Source of the DNA: Pelomyxa schiedti
Lineage: Eukaryota > Evosea > Pelobiontida > Pelomyxidae
Assembly: GCA_020536535.1 (NCBI GenBank)
Contig: JAHLWZ010000213.1
Location: 929 to 56,463, forward strand
Length of the DNA: 55,535 nt
Reading direction: 5' to 3'
This document shows, piece after piece, positions 34,705 to 46,170 of the stretch. Under the pieces are notes generated by a model, which did no database searches, was not told where the DNA came from, and saw nothing but the letters and a program-made list of their open reading frames with translations. Within the stretch, counting starts at the first letter, position 1, and each line of letters begins with the position of its first letter. The position numbers and the translations under genes are program-made.

Positions 34705-36456
34705 ATGGGTTACGGTGGATCTGTCATGCAGCCGCCACAAAATAGACGAATGGTTCCACAATACCCTGAAGCTGCCTACCAAGATGGTTGTCCTTTTTTT
34801 CCCTCTTTTTTCCTTTCAGTTGCACCCTCTAATGTTGGCTTTACACTTTTGAAATCCAAGGCTATTATGAAGAGGAACAGGTGTCCCAAGCATCAATGCC
34901 CTCTACAGTTATGGGTACGGCGGTCATGCAAGCTCCCCCTAATGATAATCCCAACGAAGACCCTGTATGTAGACTTTATGGTGTCGTTATTCACTTTTTT
35001 CCTCTCAGGAAGCGAAACTGTGGGCAATCCCAAAAGATGCGCCCTACTTCATGCATGATGACCGGCGTCAACGTAACTTCTCTCAACCACTTGTGCCTCC
35101 ACAAATGGTAACCCCTTTTGGCCTACAACCGATTCCTACTCGCGGTGGAAGGCGGTATAGATACTTCCCGAATCTTCCCCTTTTTTCTGAAGTTCTGCAT
35201 AGGCAATTTTCACAACAGAGGCCGGAGGTTGAACAACCGTGGCGTCACGATTTATTTGACCAAGTCCTTTCTGAGGCTGCTACTGTATGAAGTCCTTCCC
35301 CCGCCCCAGTTCACCCATTCTATCAGCCTCAAGCAAGCTTTTCCCGCTCTCGGAATAATGCCGCCCGTGGCTCTCGGAGGCAGGGATACGCTAATTACGA
35401 CCCAAGACAAAGTCAACAGCAAATACCAAACTCAAACCCACCACCTTCACAACAAAAACGTCAAGTTCAGGTTACTGTAATAAAGCACGGCTCATCCGGG
35501 GCACCTCCAGTTATTAGTACCATTTCTACAGAAGTACCCCAAAAGCCTTCTCAAGGTCAACCACAAGAAGTGCCAGAGCAGTCACAAGTTGTTTCGACTT
35601 CCAAGAGCCATCGTTACTTAGGACGGCCATCCGCACGCCCACAGGAACAAGCTGAGGGGAGCCCACAACCTCAGCCACCCCAAACCCCAGAACCTGTGTC
35701 CACAGAGGCACCACCAACTGTTTCCGTGTCAACGCAGGAAGAGCACGCCGCAAGAGAACCCCCTAATGTAGAAGTGCAATCCCAGGCACCACAAACTGCC
35801 AATACACCATTCCCTCAAACAAGACAGTCTGTTGTCAGTTCACAACGGCACACTTTGTCTGTACGATACGAGTACAAGAAACCTATGAATTCTCCTGCTT
35901 CCCCACAAGTTCAATCCTCGCCACAACCCGCGCTTTCTCTTAGAGATGAGAAAGTGCTTGCAGCAGTATTTATTCCCAAGAGCAACCAAGTACCCGCGGA
36001 GAATATAATGGAAAAGATACCTCCCATTCTAATTTCCGACGTTGAATTTCATCCACGCCAGAAAGATACCGCTAGCAAGTATGTAAACTATTTCGTACCC
36101 ACAATACTCATTTCTATCCCACGACGGCACCAAACTAACCTTACAACAGCACCTCACAAACGGCTGCCCAAAATCCGGCAGACTCCCAAACGAAGACCAA
36201 TCAAGTTTTTGATGTAACGGCCCCTGCCTTTGAGTGCACACCAAGAAAGACCGAAACAACAGAAACCCAACCCTCCGCACCAACCACGGACTCGACTCCA
36301 ACCACAACAGAAGCCGTAACAACTGCACAAGAGGCAACCAACCCCAGCCCAGTTCCACCAAACAACGATACAGCAGAAACACCAAAACAAACAGAAACAC
36401 AAGTAGAAGCAGATTCCAACTCAAAAGCACAGGAGGAAAGTGCCAAAACAGATTAA
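34705..36456 (+). CDS. Barentsz/CASC3-like exon-junction-complex protein
   Basis: Several exons (first 34705-34786). The Btz (SELOR) signature is split in the usual way: LWAIPKDAPYFMHDDRR and, after a linker or intron, PWRHDLFDQ. In CASC3 these segments bind eIF4AIII and fix the exon junction complex on spliced mRNA, which suits an intron-rich genome. The remainder is disordered, R/Q/P-rich (SFSRSRNNAARGSRRQGY) and then a T/E/P-rich tail ending ESAKTD. Family membership rests mainly on the two short Btz segments. The stretch from 35108 to 35220 may be either coding or an intron; both keep the frame. The stop is 56 bp from the stop of convergent ATG1. Confidence 0.7.
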
Positions 36457-36512
36457 TTACTTGGTAGAAACGAAACAGAAAGAACCTCTTTAAACTCTAC
36501 ATTTGTCTTTCT

Positions 36513-39500
36513 TTACTCTTTTTTTTCAACAAGTGCTTTTACATAGTTGATGGCTGCTGTGAGAGCCTCAACATCTACTCATGGTAAGTTGTGGTCAGAA
36601 CTGTTGAAAAGGGGCAAGCTCACGATTAGTTATAGTTTCCTTGTCTGAAGGAAACTGTTCTGACACCATTAAGGAAACTTCCATGATAGACAGAGACTGG
36701 AGAAAGAGAGGAAGACTTTTTTTGTAGTCTTTAAATCCTACCAGTGCACAAGCTCGCAGGGCCTATTTGAGAAAGTGAATTATTGGAAACCCAATTCTGT
36801 GTGATAGTAGGAATTAAATAAATGGAGGTGGGTGTACCAGTGTGACAGAATATTCAAATACGAGCTTTTCCAAACCAAGTGAAAGAGTACTGTGCTCAGG
36901 TGGTATTTGTTGTGCAACATTATCGGCTGCTTTGACGATTTGTTGAAAAAGTGATTCCATCTCCTCAGCATCTTTGTTAGAAAGTGAACAATAGGTATTG
37001 TTCCCCAGGAAGAAAAAACCGTGCTTAATTTCTGGTGTGATTTCTCGGCTCTGTTTTGATAGAGTGAGAATGGCAGTCCGCAAGACAATGACCCCAAGGG
37101 AATAAAACGCCAAGGCTTCCATGGGCAAGTTGTACTGAACCTTACTATTCCCAGCCATGTACAAGGCAATCGCTTGCTGAACGGGCTTCTGAATCACCTT
37201 TGTGAGAATCTTTGTTTTGCAAGGTTTCTTTAGAGGAGGTCCTAATATGGCTCAGAATATTAAGGGTACATGACTTTTTACCTGACTCTTGAACAGGAGT
37301 AATGGTTACTGACGCTTGAGGAGTGCAGTCCCCAAGGAAAACACAATCGTTGGTGGTAAAGACACCAGACCGTCTCAACTGATCTTGCACTAGCTGCATT
37401 GGGTGAGATAAAAGTTGAGTACAATTTTTGTACCAGAGGAAGCTTTAATGGTGGTTTATCACTTGCCGCAGTCTTTGGAGCTAGGGGTTGAAGTGATGGC
37501 TCTTGGGGGGCAAGCTCCTGTTGGCTGTGCGTTTGAGGATTTGGTGTGATAGGGAGTGCCTGTGGTTGAACCTGCGTGGGGGCTTTTAATAGAGCTGACA
37601 GTGTTGATGTGGGTACTGGTGTTACTGCTGGTGCAGGTTGAACTCCAATTGGTTGGAATTTCGGTGCTGGTGTTGGGGTGGGTGTTTGGAGTTGTTGCGG
37701 CGACAGTGGAAGGGGCATTTGCGGAGGGTGGGTGATAATTTGCGTTGGAAATTGAGGTTGATACAGTGGTATTGAGGTAAGAGGTTGAGGTGGAGGTGGG
37801 GGAGGTTGATAGTACATAGGGGGATATGGTTGGGGGTGCATAGGTAGATAGGTTCTGGGCTGGTTCCAATTAGAGATGAGTAAAGGTGGAACTGCTGAAG
37901 GAGGTTGTGTAGCTTGTGTATTTTGTTGAGGTGGTGCACTTGGGTGGGGTGGATTTGTTTTTAGGATAGGAGGAACCAGGGGTTGAGTGTGGGGGGAGAG
38001 TTGAGGATTGCCAAATTGTTGTAATAAGACACGTTGTTGATAAGGTGGAGGTGGGGGTTGTGGTTGTGGTTGTTGAACTTGTGCATGTTGATAGGGTGGT
38101 GGAGGCGACTGAATATGGCCACCTTGTGTAGGTTGTGTAGGTTGTGCAGGTTGTGTATTATGCAGGTGACTTGCTCTAAACCACTCATGGGAAAAAAAAC
38201 TTTCCCAGGAAATTCTTCTATCTGGGTCTTTCTGAAAAGAATTGGTGGGGAGCACATAGGCTACTGAGTACCTGCAACAGCTTGGTGATTAAATCACGGC
38301 ACAGTGGGTGTACATTCAATGTAGAAGTCTTTTTGATAACATCAGTGTCCTGGATAACTCTAGCTAGTTCGATAGGGTTACTGGCAGGGAATGGTTGCCT
38401 TCCAGAGAGCATCTTTTTGTGGTAAGTTGCTTCGTAGTCCAATTATTAACATAAATTTAGGTTAAAACCTCATACAGAATAACCCCTATATGAAAGTTAA
38501 GTAGGGAAGAAGGGGAAACGAAATGCATACCAACTGACCACAGGTCCACCTTGGATGTATAATGTTGAAGATTTAACACCTCAGGTGCCTGGGGCAGAAA
38601 CAATAAAAAAAATGAAAGAAATGATTCAAAAAACCATGTAGAGAGGAGACCCACAAATTGTTTGTGACATGGAATTCTCTGTAGCAAGAACACGAGCAAA
38701 TCCTTGGAGATATTGGTACATCAAGAAAGGAGAGGGAATAGACCAAAGTCAGCAATTTTCAAGGTTAATCCGTTTGTATCTTTGTGTATGAGGAGATTTG
38801 CAGGCTACTTAGGATGAACAGGCATTGGCGCAAGTGGGATTTAACCTTGAGGTCTCGATGGATGATATTTGCTGCATGCAGTGCTTTCAAGCCAGCAGCT
38901 TAAATGAAGTAAGAATTTTAGGGTGAGAAGTCAAACCAGCCCAAGTGGGAGAGCACCAAATTGTCTCAGAAAATAAAGACATTCAGCTTCAGGCAAAGGT
39001 GCAGACCGTGCCCTCAAATATGCAGCAAAATCCTTACTGTTGCAAAACTCGATGACTACAAACAATATTTCTTGACGTCGATCCTGTTAGAATTCAGTGT
39101 ACATGAATTTGGAGTGCAGTCCATTTGTTTGTTTGTTGCCCTTCTGAACATACATATCTAGAGTCATACAATGAAACAACATTTGGGTCTCGAACTTGTT
39201 TCATCACTTCTATCTCTTGCAATAAATGTCTTTTAACGTGATCACCAGTGGGGCCAGTGGGTAGTTTTCGTAGGTCCATTTCTAAAAAGCAGTTTTTGTA
39301 TTACCTTTACCTTAACCTTAACCAGCACAAGAAAAACATAAAGTACAGGCGAAGGAAAAAAAAGGGGTTTTCGACAAGAGGGACTACCTTTGACAGCCAC
39401 CACTGTGCCATTACTATCAGTAGCCTTGTATACTACAGCATAAGTACCAGCCCTTAAAACTCCATGAATGAAAAGCCTCCAAACAACGAGAACAAGGGCC

Positions 39501-39683
39501 CATAGTAGAAAAAACAACCAAAAATTACGAAGCAGGGGCAACAACACTAATAAATGCCCACTACAGCCGGCATTGTGGGATAGGAAAATACCCCAGCCTG
39601 TCAGTCTCCCTGTAGGTGAACGCACCCACAAGTCGTCTGCCGTCGGGGAATATTTCACCGAAATGCTGGCCGGTGCTCGCCAT
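36513..39683 (-). CDS. ATG1/ULK-family serine/threonine kinase
   Basis: Autophagy-initiating kinase. Multi-exon; start MASTGQHFGEIFP at 39683. Kinase motifs in order: glycine loop LGAGTYAVVYKA, VAVK, EIEVMKQV, the hinge IEFCNSKDFAAYL, HRDLKPANLLI, KIADFG, GSPLYMAPEVL, VDLWSVG, and PDRRISWESFFSHEWF. The GSPLYMAPE activation segment and catalytic order match ATG1/ULK3. A roughly 250-residue P/Q-rich linker leads to a C-terminal helical domain (QQAIALYMAG, AEEMESLFQQIVKAADNV, INYVKALVEKK) resembling the MIT-type early-autophagy-targeting region. The substrate and partner genes are absent here. Confidence 0.88.
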
Positions 39684-39759
39684 CGTCAGCCAGTTTTTTT
39701 TTTGTTTTTTACTTTTCCACAGTGGTTTCTTCTCTTAGTCTACCGATAACGGGGGGCAA

Positions 39760-39800
39760 CCACCCAAAAGGAGGGAGCGAAGCTACCACCTTTTGGGTGG
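39760..39800. repeat. Inverted repeat upstream of ATG1
   Basis: CCACCCAAAAGG (39760-39771) and its exact complement CCTTTTGGGTGG (39789-39800) flank a 17-nt loop, 77 bp before the ATG1 start. It could form a hairpin in the leader RNA or be a dyad binding site. Confidence 0.75.
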
Positions 39801-39968
39801 GGAAGAAGCAACTGTCTTGTGCGGGGGCTCGGGTGGTAACGCATTTCTTCAGACAAAGTTACACTGTGCGAGGTACACCCCACAAAAGCAGGAGGCTCGA
39901 CACAAGAGGAAAAAGTAGAAACAACACACATTCATGCCACAAGGTCATTCATTTCTGACACAGTGAAA

Positions 39969-40040
39969 GGCTCCATGGCTTAGTTGGCAAAGCGTCGCTC
40001 TTGTAAAGCGAAGATCGCGGGTTCGATTCCCACTGGAGCC
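39969..40040 (+). tRNA. tRNA-Thr(TGT)
   Basis: Cloverleaf with acceptor GGCTCCA/TGGAGCC, anticodon stem TCGCT/AGCGA, loop CTTGTAA (anticodon TGT), T loop TTCGATT. The T stem has one C-A mismatch. TTTTTT follows directly. Confidence 0.95.
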
Positions 40041-40161
40041 TTTTTTGTTTTTCAAAACACAAATTTCTCTTAACTGTTTGTTGGCCTTCTTCTCTCTGCA
40101 GGTAGCTTGGGAGAGGAAATCACTAGGACCGTGACCCTGGCCACATAGGCTGCGGTGCACG

Positions 40162-40233
40162 GGTTCAGTTGTATAGCGGTAATACGCTCGTCTCACACAC
40201 GAGAGATCCTGGGATCGACACCCAGCTGAACCA
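40162..40233 (+). tRNA. tRNA-Val(CAC)
   Basis: Acceptor GGTTCAG/CTGAACC, D stem GTAT/ATAC, anticodon stem CTCGT/ACGAG with loop CTCACAC (anticodon CAC), T stem CTGGG/CCCAG. The T loop is ATCGACA, with A at position 54 instead of T. A short T run follows. Confidence 0.93.
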
Positions 40234-40456
40234 ACTTTTACTTTAGTGGCCAAACACTCGCACAGACAGGACTTTTCTTTTTTTTTCTGTTGGCCGTGTG
40301 TGAGTTTTATCAGGCCTCACACACAAATCTTGTCAGGGCCCTTGTGAATTCTGCTGCAGGACCTGCATATTGTGCATTACTCTTTAATTTCACTTGGCTT
40401 AATGAGAGGTTGACTGTGTTGGGGGGAAAAAAAGAAGGAAGAAAAAAAGAAAAAAA

Positions 40457-40529
40457 CGGGCGCGCTGGGGATTGAACCCAGGACCAACTGCTCCGCAAGC
40501 AGCCATTCTTCCAACTGAACTACACGCCC
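40457..40529 (-). tRNA. tRNA-Arg(GCG)
   Basis: Minus-strand cloverleaf: acceptor GGGCGTG/CGCGCCC, D stem GTTC/GAAT, anticodon stem GCTGC/GCAGT, loop TTGCGGA (anticodon GCG), T stem CTGGG/CCCAG with normal loop TTCAATC. D arm and anticodon stem are identical to the Arg(CCG) gene at 14737, so the two are duplicates. G34 is unusual for a eukaryotic arginine tRNA, where this box is normally read by ACG. Confidence 0.92.
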
Positions 40530-40674
40530 ACAAAAAAAAGAAGGCGAATGGGGAATCATTATGTACTTCCTACTCTTCTTTTGGCACACAGCACCACGCA
40601 AGGGAAAAAAAAGAAATTTGCTAGGAAGAGATACTCTAATACAAATGACAGAAAAGAAGACAACAAAAAGAGCA

Positions 40675-40747
40675 GCCGGCCTAGCTCAGTCGGTAGAGCG
40701 CAAGACTCTTAATCTTGTGGTCGTGGGTTCGAGCCCCACGGCCGGCG
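40675..40747 (+). tRNA. tRNA-Lys(CTT)
   Basis: Acceptor GCCGGCC/GGCCGGC, anticodon loop CTCTTAA (anticodon CTT), T stem GTGGG/CCCAC with loop TTCGAGC. All stems pair perfectly. T-rich sequence follows. Confidence 0.97.
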
Positions 40748-40859
40748 CTTTTTATCTTTTTATCTCATTTTTTTCCCACCTTTTCCCAGTATCTTTGGCT
40801 GGCTTCTCTAAATGGGAGGAAGGGAAGAATCTCTCGTTGTTTGCCGGCATATGAAAGAA

Positions 40860-40932
40860 GCTCCAATAGCTCAGCTGGTAGAGCGTTAGACTGAAGATCT
40901 AAAGGTCGCTGGTTCAAACCCGGCTTGGGGCA
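40860..40932 (+). tRNA. tRNA-Phe(GAA)
   Basis: Acceptor GCTCCAA/TTGGGGC, anticodon stem TTAGA/TCTAA with loop CTGAAGA (anticodon GAA), T stem GCTGG/CCGGC with loop TTCAAAC. A long T run follows at 40940. Confidence 0.97.
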
Positions 40933-41200
40933 CTACTCTCTTTTTTTTTTTTTTTTTTTGTTTATCATATTTGTGGACTGTGCTTTGTGCTCTGCCAGTC
41001 TTTCTAAAGAAGAAGAGGAAGAAGTCAAACACTTTGATTAAGCTGTGTATGTATGGTGGTGAGTGTGGGCATAAAGAAAAAAGAGAGAATACCATGGAGG
41101 GAGGAGGGTGTTTTTTTTTGCCGTCTCTTTCTTGCTTGCTGGCACAGAGGCCGATTCAGAACGATTTGGCAGAAGAATCACCTTCCATTTTTGATTGGTG

Positions 41201-42748
41201 ATGAAAGGTGGGGCGCGCAAGAGGAAGGGCAGCCCAACGCAATGCGTCAAAGGCGACGATGTCGATGTGGAAGAGACACCCAAACACCGAGAAACGAAAC
41301 GGGCAAGGATCCCCACGATGGTATTTTCTCTTATGTTTTTTTTTTCTTTTGGTAGTTTGTCCACCCAGCACCTGTTTAGCGAGCGCGTAGCTCACCTACG
41401 TTTTTTTTTTTTTTTTTTTTGTCCCCTCTCAAAATTAGAGCAACCTCACGCCATTGCAAATGAAAATGCGAAAGAGACTGGATGGGTCTCGTTTCAGGTG
41501 GATAAACGAACAACTCTACACAACAACGGGTGCTGAGGCTTGGGAATTGTTTCAAAAGGAACCAAAGCTGTTTGACACTGTGTGTGCTTGTTTTCTTGAG
41601 TTGGAAGTACTTTCCCTGACTAACCTTGAGTTTTTGCAGTATCACACTGGGTATGAGACACAGGTGGCTCAGTGGCCCCAGAATCCACTTGATTTGATCA
41701 TTGACGAGGTTTCCGATTAAATTCCATTCCTTTGCCAGCCTGCAAGCAGCTTGGTTTATTTCCTCTGACTACCTTGACAGTTGAAGAAGGAGCCACCAGA
41801 AGTTGTCATAGCGGATTTTGGCTGTGGGACTGCCAAGCTCTCTGCCTCTTTGCCACGACACAAGGTACATTCATTTGATCTTGTTGCAGCCAATGACAGA
41901 GTCACTGCTTGCAACATAGCCCATGTATGTTTTTTACCATTGGATGACGTTTATAATACTAGCCATATAATTTTTTCACAGCAATAAGGTTCCTCTCCCA
42001 CCAAACAGTGTTGACATTGCGGTTTTTTGTTTGTCTTTGATGGGGACTGACTTCAAGAATTTCTTGAAAGAGGCTCACAGAGTTTTGAAAACTGGGTACA
42101 GTGCCAGCAAAAAGAGTTTTGCGTCATTGAAGTAAACCCACCCAAAAGAGGAAAGCTGAAGATTGCAGAAGCCTCGTCAAGAATGACTGATGGAAGCAGA
42201 AATTTTGTGCACATGTTAAAAGAACTCGGGTTCACACCCAAGAACCAGGTAATTGCTTTCCTTCCCAGACATTGACCCTAACAATTTAAATTGTCTTTCA
42301 GGATCATGATAATCCAATGTTCAGCTTGTTTGAGTTCATCAAAAACGAAAAAGGACCCAGCAAACGGAGGTTCGTTAAGCCAATAGTTCCCAACAAGCAC
42401 AAGAATGTCCAGATGAAACCCAAACCTTCCGGCAGTAAGCCAAAACCCCAAACACCCAGTACCCCTTCAACAACCAAAACAGTCAATAAACCAACAACCA
42501 AAACCATGCCACAGAAGCGGCCAGAACCCACAACCTCCAACCCCAAACCCAAATTCAGACCCAAACCCAAATCCGGTACACAGCATTCATCCACTCCTCA
42601 GAAGCAGAAGAACTACAGTCCCAACAGCAAACCCAAATCCAAGCCCGCAAACAAAAGCAAAGCCAGAACCAAACCCAATCCAATGGCCAAAGCAAAAAAC
42701 AAACCCAAAAAACCAGTACTCAAACCCTGCCTCTACAAACGCAGATAG
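41201..42748 (+). CDS. RRP8: Ribosomal RNA-processing protein 8 methyltransferase
   Basis: Nucleolar SAM-dependent enzyme that makes m1A in 25/28S rRNA. Seven exons (41201-41320, 41439-41579, 41640-41708, 41781-41924, 41989-42095, 42149-42248, 42302-42748) give 375 residues. After a basic head come the family blocks [35 protein letters not shown], the SAM motif [57 protein letters not shown] and NPMFSLFEF. The invariant C terminus LKPCLYKRR is present, but a K/P/T/Q-rich insertion of about 115 residues separates it from the domain. Confidence 0.97.
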
Positions 42749-43040
42749 GATAGGAATGCTCAATCATCGTAAATCCCAAATAACAAATCACATTCTATTT
42801 GATCGCTCCCCTTCAAAGGGTGAATCACCCCGAAAATTTGAGCACTTAATCACGAAAGGCGAAATAACAAAAAACAAAAGCAAGTTGGGTGTGGCGTTAC
42901 TTAATACCCAACAGAACAAGGGAAAAAAACCAAAATAGACGTTGTGAGTGGTTGTCGTAGTCATAGGCGTGTCTTTGTTGTGAAGATCTCCGGCCGCAGA
43001 TCCCACAGTTTTTTTTTTTCATCGTGGTGGGGAGATTGAG

Positions 43041-46000
43041 ATGGCGTTGTTGGAGAGGTGGATTGACTATTTGTCTGCTTTTGTGGATATAAATCCTGCT
43101 ACTTTGTCCGGTGCCGTAGATGCAAGTTTCCTTTTCTTAATCTCTTTTTTTCCCTTTTTTTTTCTTTATACACTTTGCTTATGCGAGGGTTTTTCTTTTT
43201 TTCCCCTTTTTTTTTAACAGGTTCTGGTTGTGGAGCGGGAGGACCACACAATGGTGAGCACGCCTTTTCATGTGAGGTTTGGTAAATTTCAGATAATGTA
43301 TCCTCACGAGAAGCTTGTAAGTCCCTTTCCATTACTCTATGTGTGAATCTTATTGTTTTTCTCGCCAAACAGGTTACGATTTATGTTTCCGGACAAATTG
43401 CACCATTTTTCATGAAACTCGGAAACGCAGGAGAAGCTTTCTTTGTAGAGCATCGTACTGCTGAGTCACCTGGTGCAATACCAGAAAATTTAATATGCAG
43501 TCCTATCCAGTCTCCAAGACTTGAGGCAGCAGATACCATTTCGGATGGTGGAGATGTTGTTCCTGTCTCTCTTGATGACTTTGATGAGAAAGAGGAAGAA
43601 AAGATAGAGCCAGAAAGTCAGCAGCCAGTAATGTTGTACATATATTTAGTTGTAATGGACTTAATATACGTAGAAAGCCAACACCTTCTTACCCTTCTAT
43701 CCCGACCGCCTTATCCCCGTCTCTCCCCCAACCAATACCCCCTCAGTCCCCCACAAAGTCACATAGAAATCTGGCTTCAAGCCCTGTGACAATACCATCA
43801 TCGCCGTCTCGAAACGCTTTGACACCAACTGTAGTCGCCCCTTCGTCAAGCAGCACTTTATCATCCTCACCTTCCAGAGGTTTTTTTGGTTTATTCAGAG
43901 CAAAACCGGCTCCCACACCTCCCCCCTTTATTACTCCACCACTTGTTCCACCTTCAGTTACAATAACTCCAGCACAGACTTCCAATGCTTCACCTTCATC
44001 TTCTCCTTCAAGCAATCCAATGGTTACCCCCTCTCAAATATTAGGCACTTCTGGGTCAATCGAAATTTCCCCTGTTGACATTCCAGACAATCAACCACGT
44101 TCTCCCACCATTGAACAACAAGACCAAAGTGCTGAAACTAAAATGGTGAACAAACCAACGACAAGCAATATCGGGATGCAAGTAAGTCTCATGAAAGCTG
44201 CACAACCAGGGATAATCTCTGACAAATGTAACGAAGTATGTTACGTTACCTTTGGAACTTGCATTGATTCACTCTATTTTTCTGGTCTTCAAGCTCTCTT
44301 CATTAGGAGTTGAATTCGCTATATGTGCGCATTTACTAAATGATAAGCTCTCAGAAAAGGTACCATGCGGGAAAACCCTGTGGCTTATTTTCTCTTAGGA
44401 AGCAAATGACATTTTCAACGCAAATATATTACCATATGAAAAGTTTGAATCCGACCCAACCCTCCTCTTTAATCCCAATGGAATGTTTAGAATTGGCTCC
44501 AAGTAATGGTTTTTCCAACAATTTGCCAATCCTAACCGCTTTCCAAGATTGTATCCTACCCTGCTTGGGTCCGCCATGTTGATGTCTATTTTGTTGTATG
44601 GGAGACACCTCAATCCAGTGAATATCAGTAAACTTACTACCATCAAAGATTTTGCCTCCACACCAAATAAACCTGTTTCCACCTCCTGGTGGCAATGGAT
44701 TTGGCCAAAAGGGTCTCAAACCCCCACACCAAATCTACCTGCAAGTACCCTCACCGCGGGGTCGGTATTAAGCACTTCAACGTCAACTACACCCGTACCC
44801 CCACCCGCACCCGCACCTTCTCTGACAAGTTCCGCAGAATTAAGCCTATCACAATCACTGCCCATACCAAATAAACAACAGCAACCCCAAAAATTATACA
44901 CAAAGTCATTAAAACCATCGTCAAGCCAACTGGTATTCTAAGTTTGCATGCATAATTGTAGCTCACCCTTTTTTCCCAGTCACAAATGAATCTTAAGCCA
45001 GGCATGAATCCTGTGACCTTCTCAATTACAGCTGGGACCCAAACACGCACAGTGTCAGCATCTATTTTCCTAGTTTCTCACAACTCCAAATTTGTGATTT
45101 CAGATATTGATGGAACGATAACGAAGTACTAACTCACTATATATGAATACGACAAACAAATACTTAGATCAGATATGATGGGACACGTATTTGCTGTAAT
45201 GGGACAAGATGGGTGGTGTCAACCGGGTGTAGCAGAGTTATTCACAAGTATTGGCAAAAATGGCTACTGGATCATATACCTCACATCTCGGCCAATAGGA
45301 CAGGTTACAGGAAAGGAGTTAGGAAAAATGAATAACGTAACATAGGCTGGATACACACGTGATTGGCTTTCTTCGATTTCGCAGGGAACTACGGGGCAAG
45401 GTGTTGCTGCAATGATGCCTCTTGGCCCGATATTTACATCCCCATTACGCCTTCTGAGTGCCATAGACAAGGAACTAATAAAGAGAAAACCCCAGGAGTT
45501 CAAAATGGAGTGCTTGCAAGACATACTCCAACTATTTCCTGAGAACTCACACCCGTTCCATGCTGGATTTGGGAACAAATTCTCAGTATGTTATTCGTAA
45601 TCTCAAGTTTTCTTAGCGGTCATTTAACTGCTCCAAGGATGTCTTGTCCTACAAATCAGTAGGAATACCAGAAGGAAAAATTTTCACAATAAACCCCAGA
45701 GGACAACTACGCACCTTGAATCACACCTTCAAAAAAACGTACATTCCAATGGTCCCACTTCTTCCTAACCTCTTTTATAGGTATTCAGACATCAACCAAA
45801 TTGTTGATTTCATATTCCCGCCGCTAGAAATAGACTTCCGCTTTCACCCCTCACCCGATTGCATTTCCTCAGCCGCACTCAACACCGGAACCAAAAAACC
45901 GGAAGCCGAGGGCACCACAGGTAGTAATAATACCGAAACCACTACCGCCACAACAACTACACCCATGCAACCAAGCCAGCCTCCACCACCCCAAGAGGCA

Positions 46001-46066
46001 GAACAGTTCAATGACTTTAACTACTGGGGCACCCCAATACCAAAGCTAGACAACAATAAACCCTAA
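43041..46066 (+). CDS. Lipin / phosphatidate phosphatase
   Basis: Mg-dependent phosphatase that converts phosphatidate to diacylglycerol at ER membranes. N-LIP domain: ALLERWIDYLSAF, LSGAVDVLVVE, FHVRFGKFQIMYPHEK, MKLGNAGEAFFVE. A long P/S/T-rich middle with acidic stretch follows. C-LIP: KPVSTSWWQWIWPK, QMNLKPGMNPVTFS, catalytic SDIDGTITKSD (the DxDxT motif), GHVFAVMGQDGWCQPGV, YWIIYLTSRPIGQ, KRKPQEFKMECLQDI, FHAGFGNK, SYKSVGIPEGKIFTINP and DINQIVDFIFPPL. Intron 1 starts with GC (GCAAGT) instead of GT, at 43122. Many exons; the tail is T/Q/P-rich. Confidence 0.95.
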
Positions 46067-46170
46067 AACCCACACCCAAAACTACCTGACTGTAAACAAA
46101 CCTATACTTAGCACCCTTTTCCTTTATTATTAATTCGACACGTTCTGCAATCAATTCTCACAACAAACGA

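Noticed and set aside
37459-38260. Extra P/H/N-rich minus frames within ATG1
   Set aside because: They are alternate frames of the CCA/CAA-rich linker exon; only one frame joins the kinase domain to the C-terminal helices.
39300-39330. CCTTAACC-type repeats as a telomere-like or simple repeat
   Set aside because: Only about three imperfect units (ACCTTTACCTTAACCTTAACC) are present, inside an ATG1 intron; too short to call.
41401-41420. Long poly-T tract as a possible retroposon tail
   Set aside because: It is the pyrimidine tract of RRP8 intron 1, directly before a good acceptor; no target duplication or element sequence is seen.
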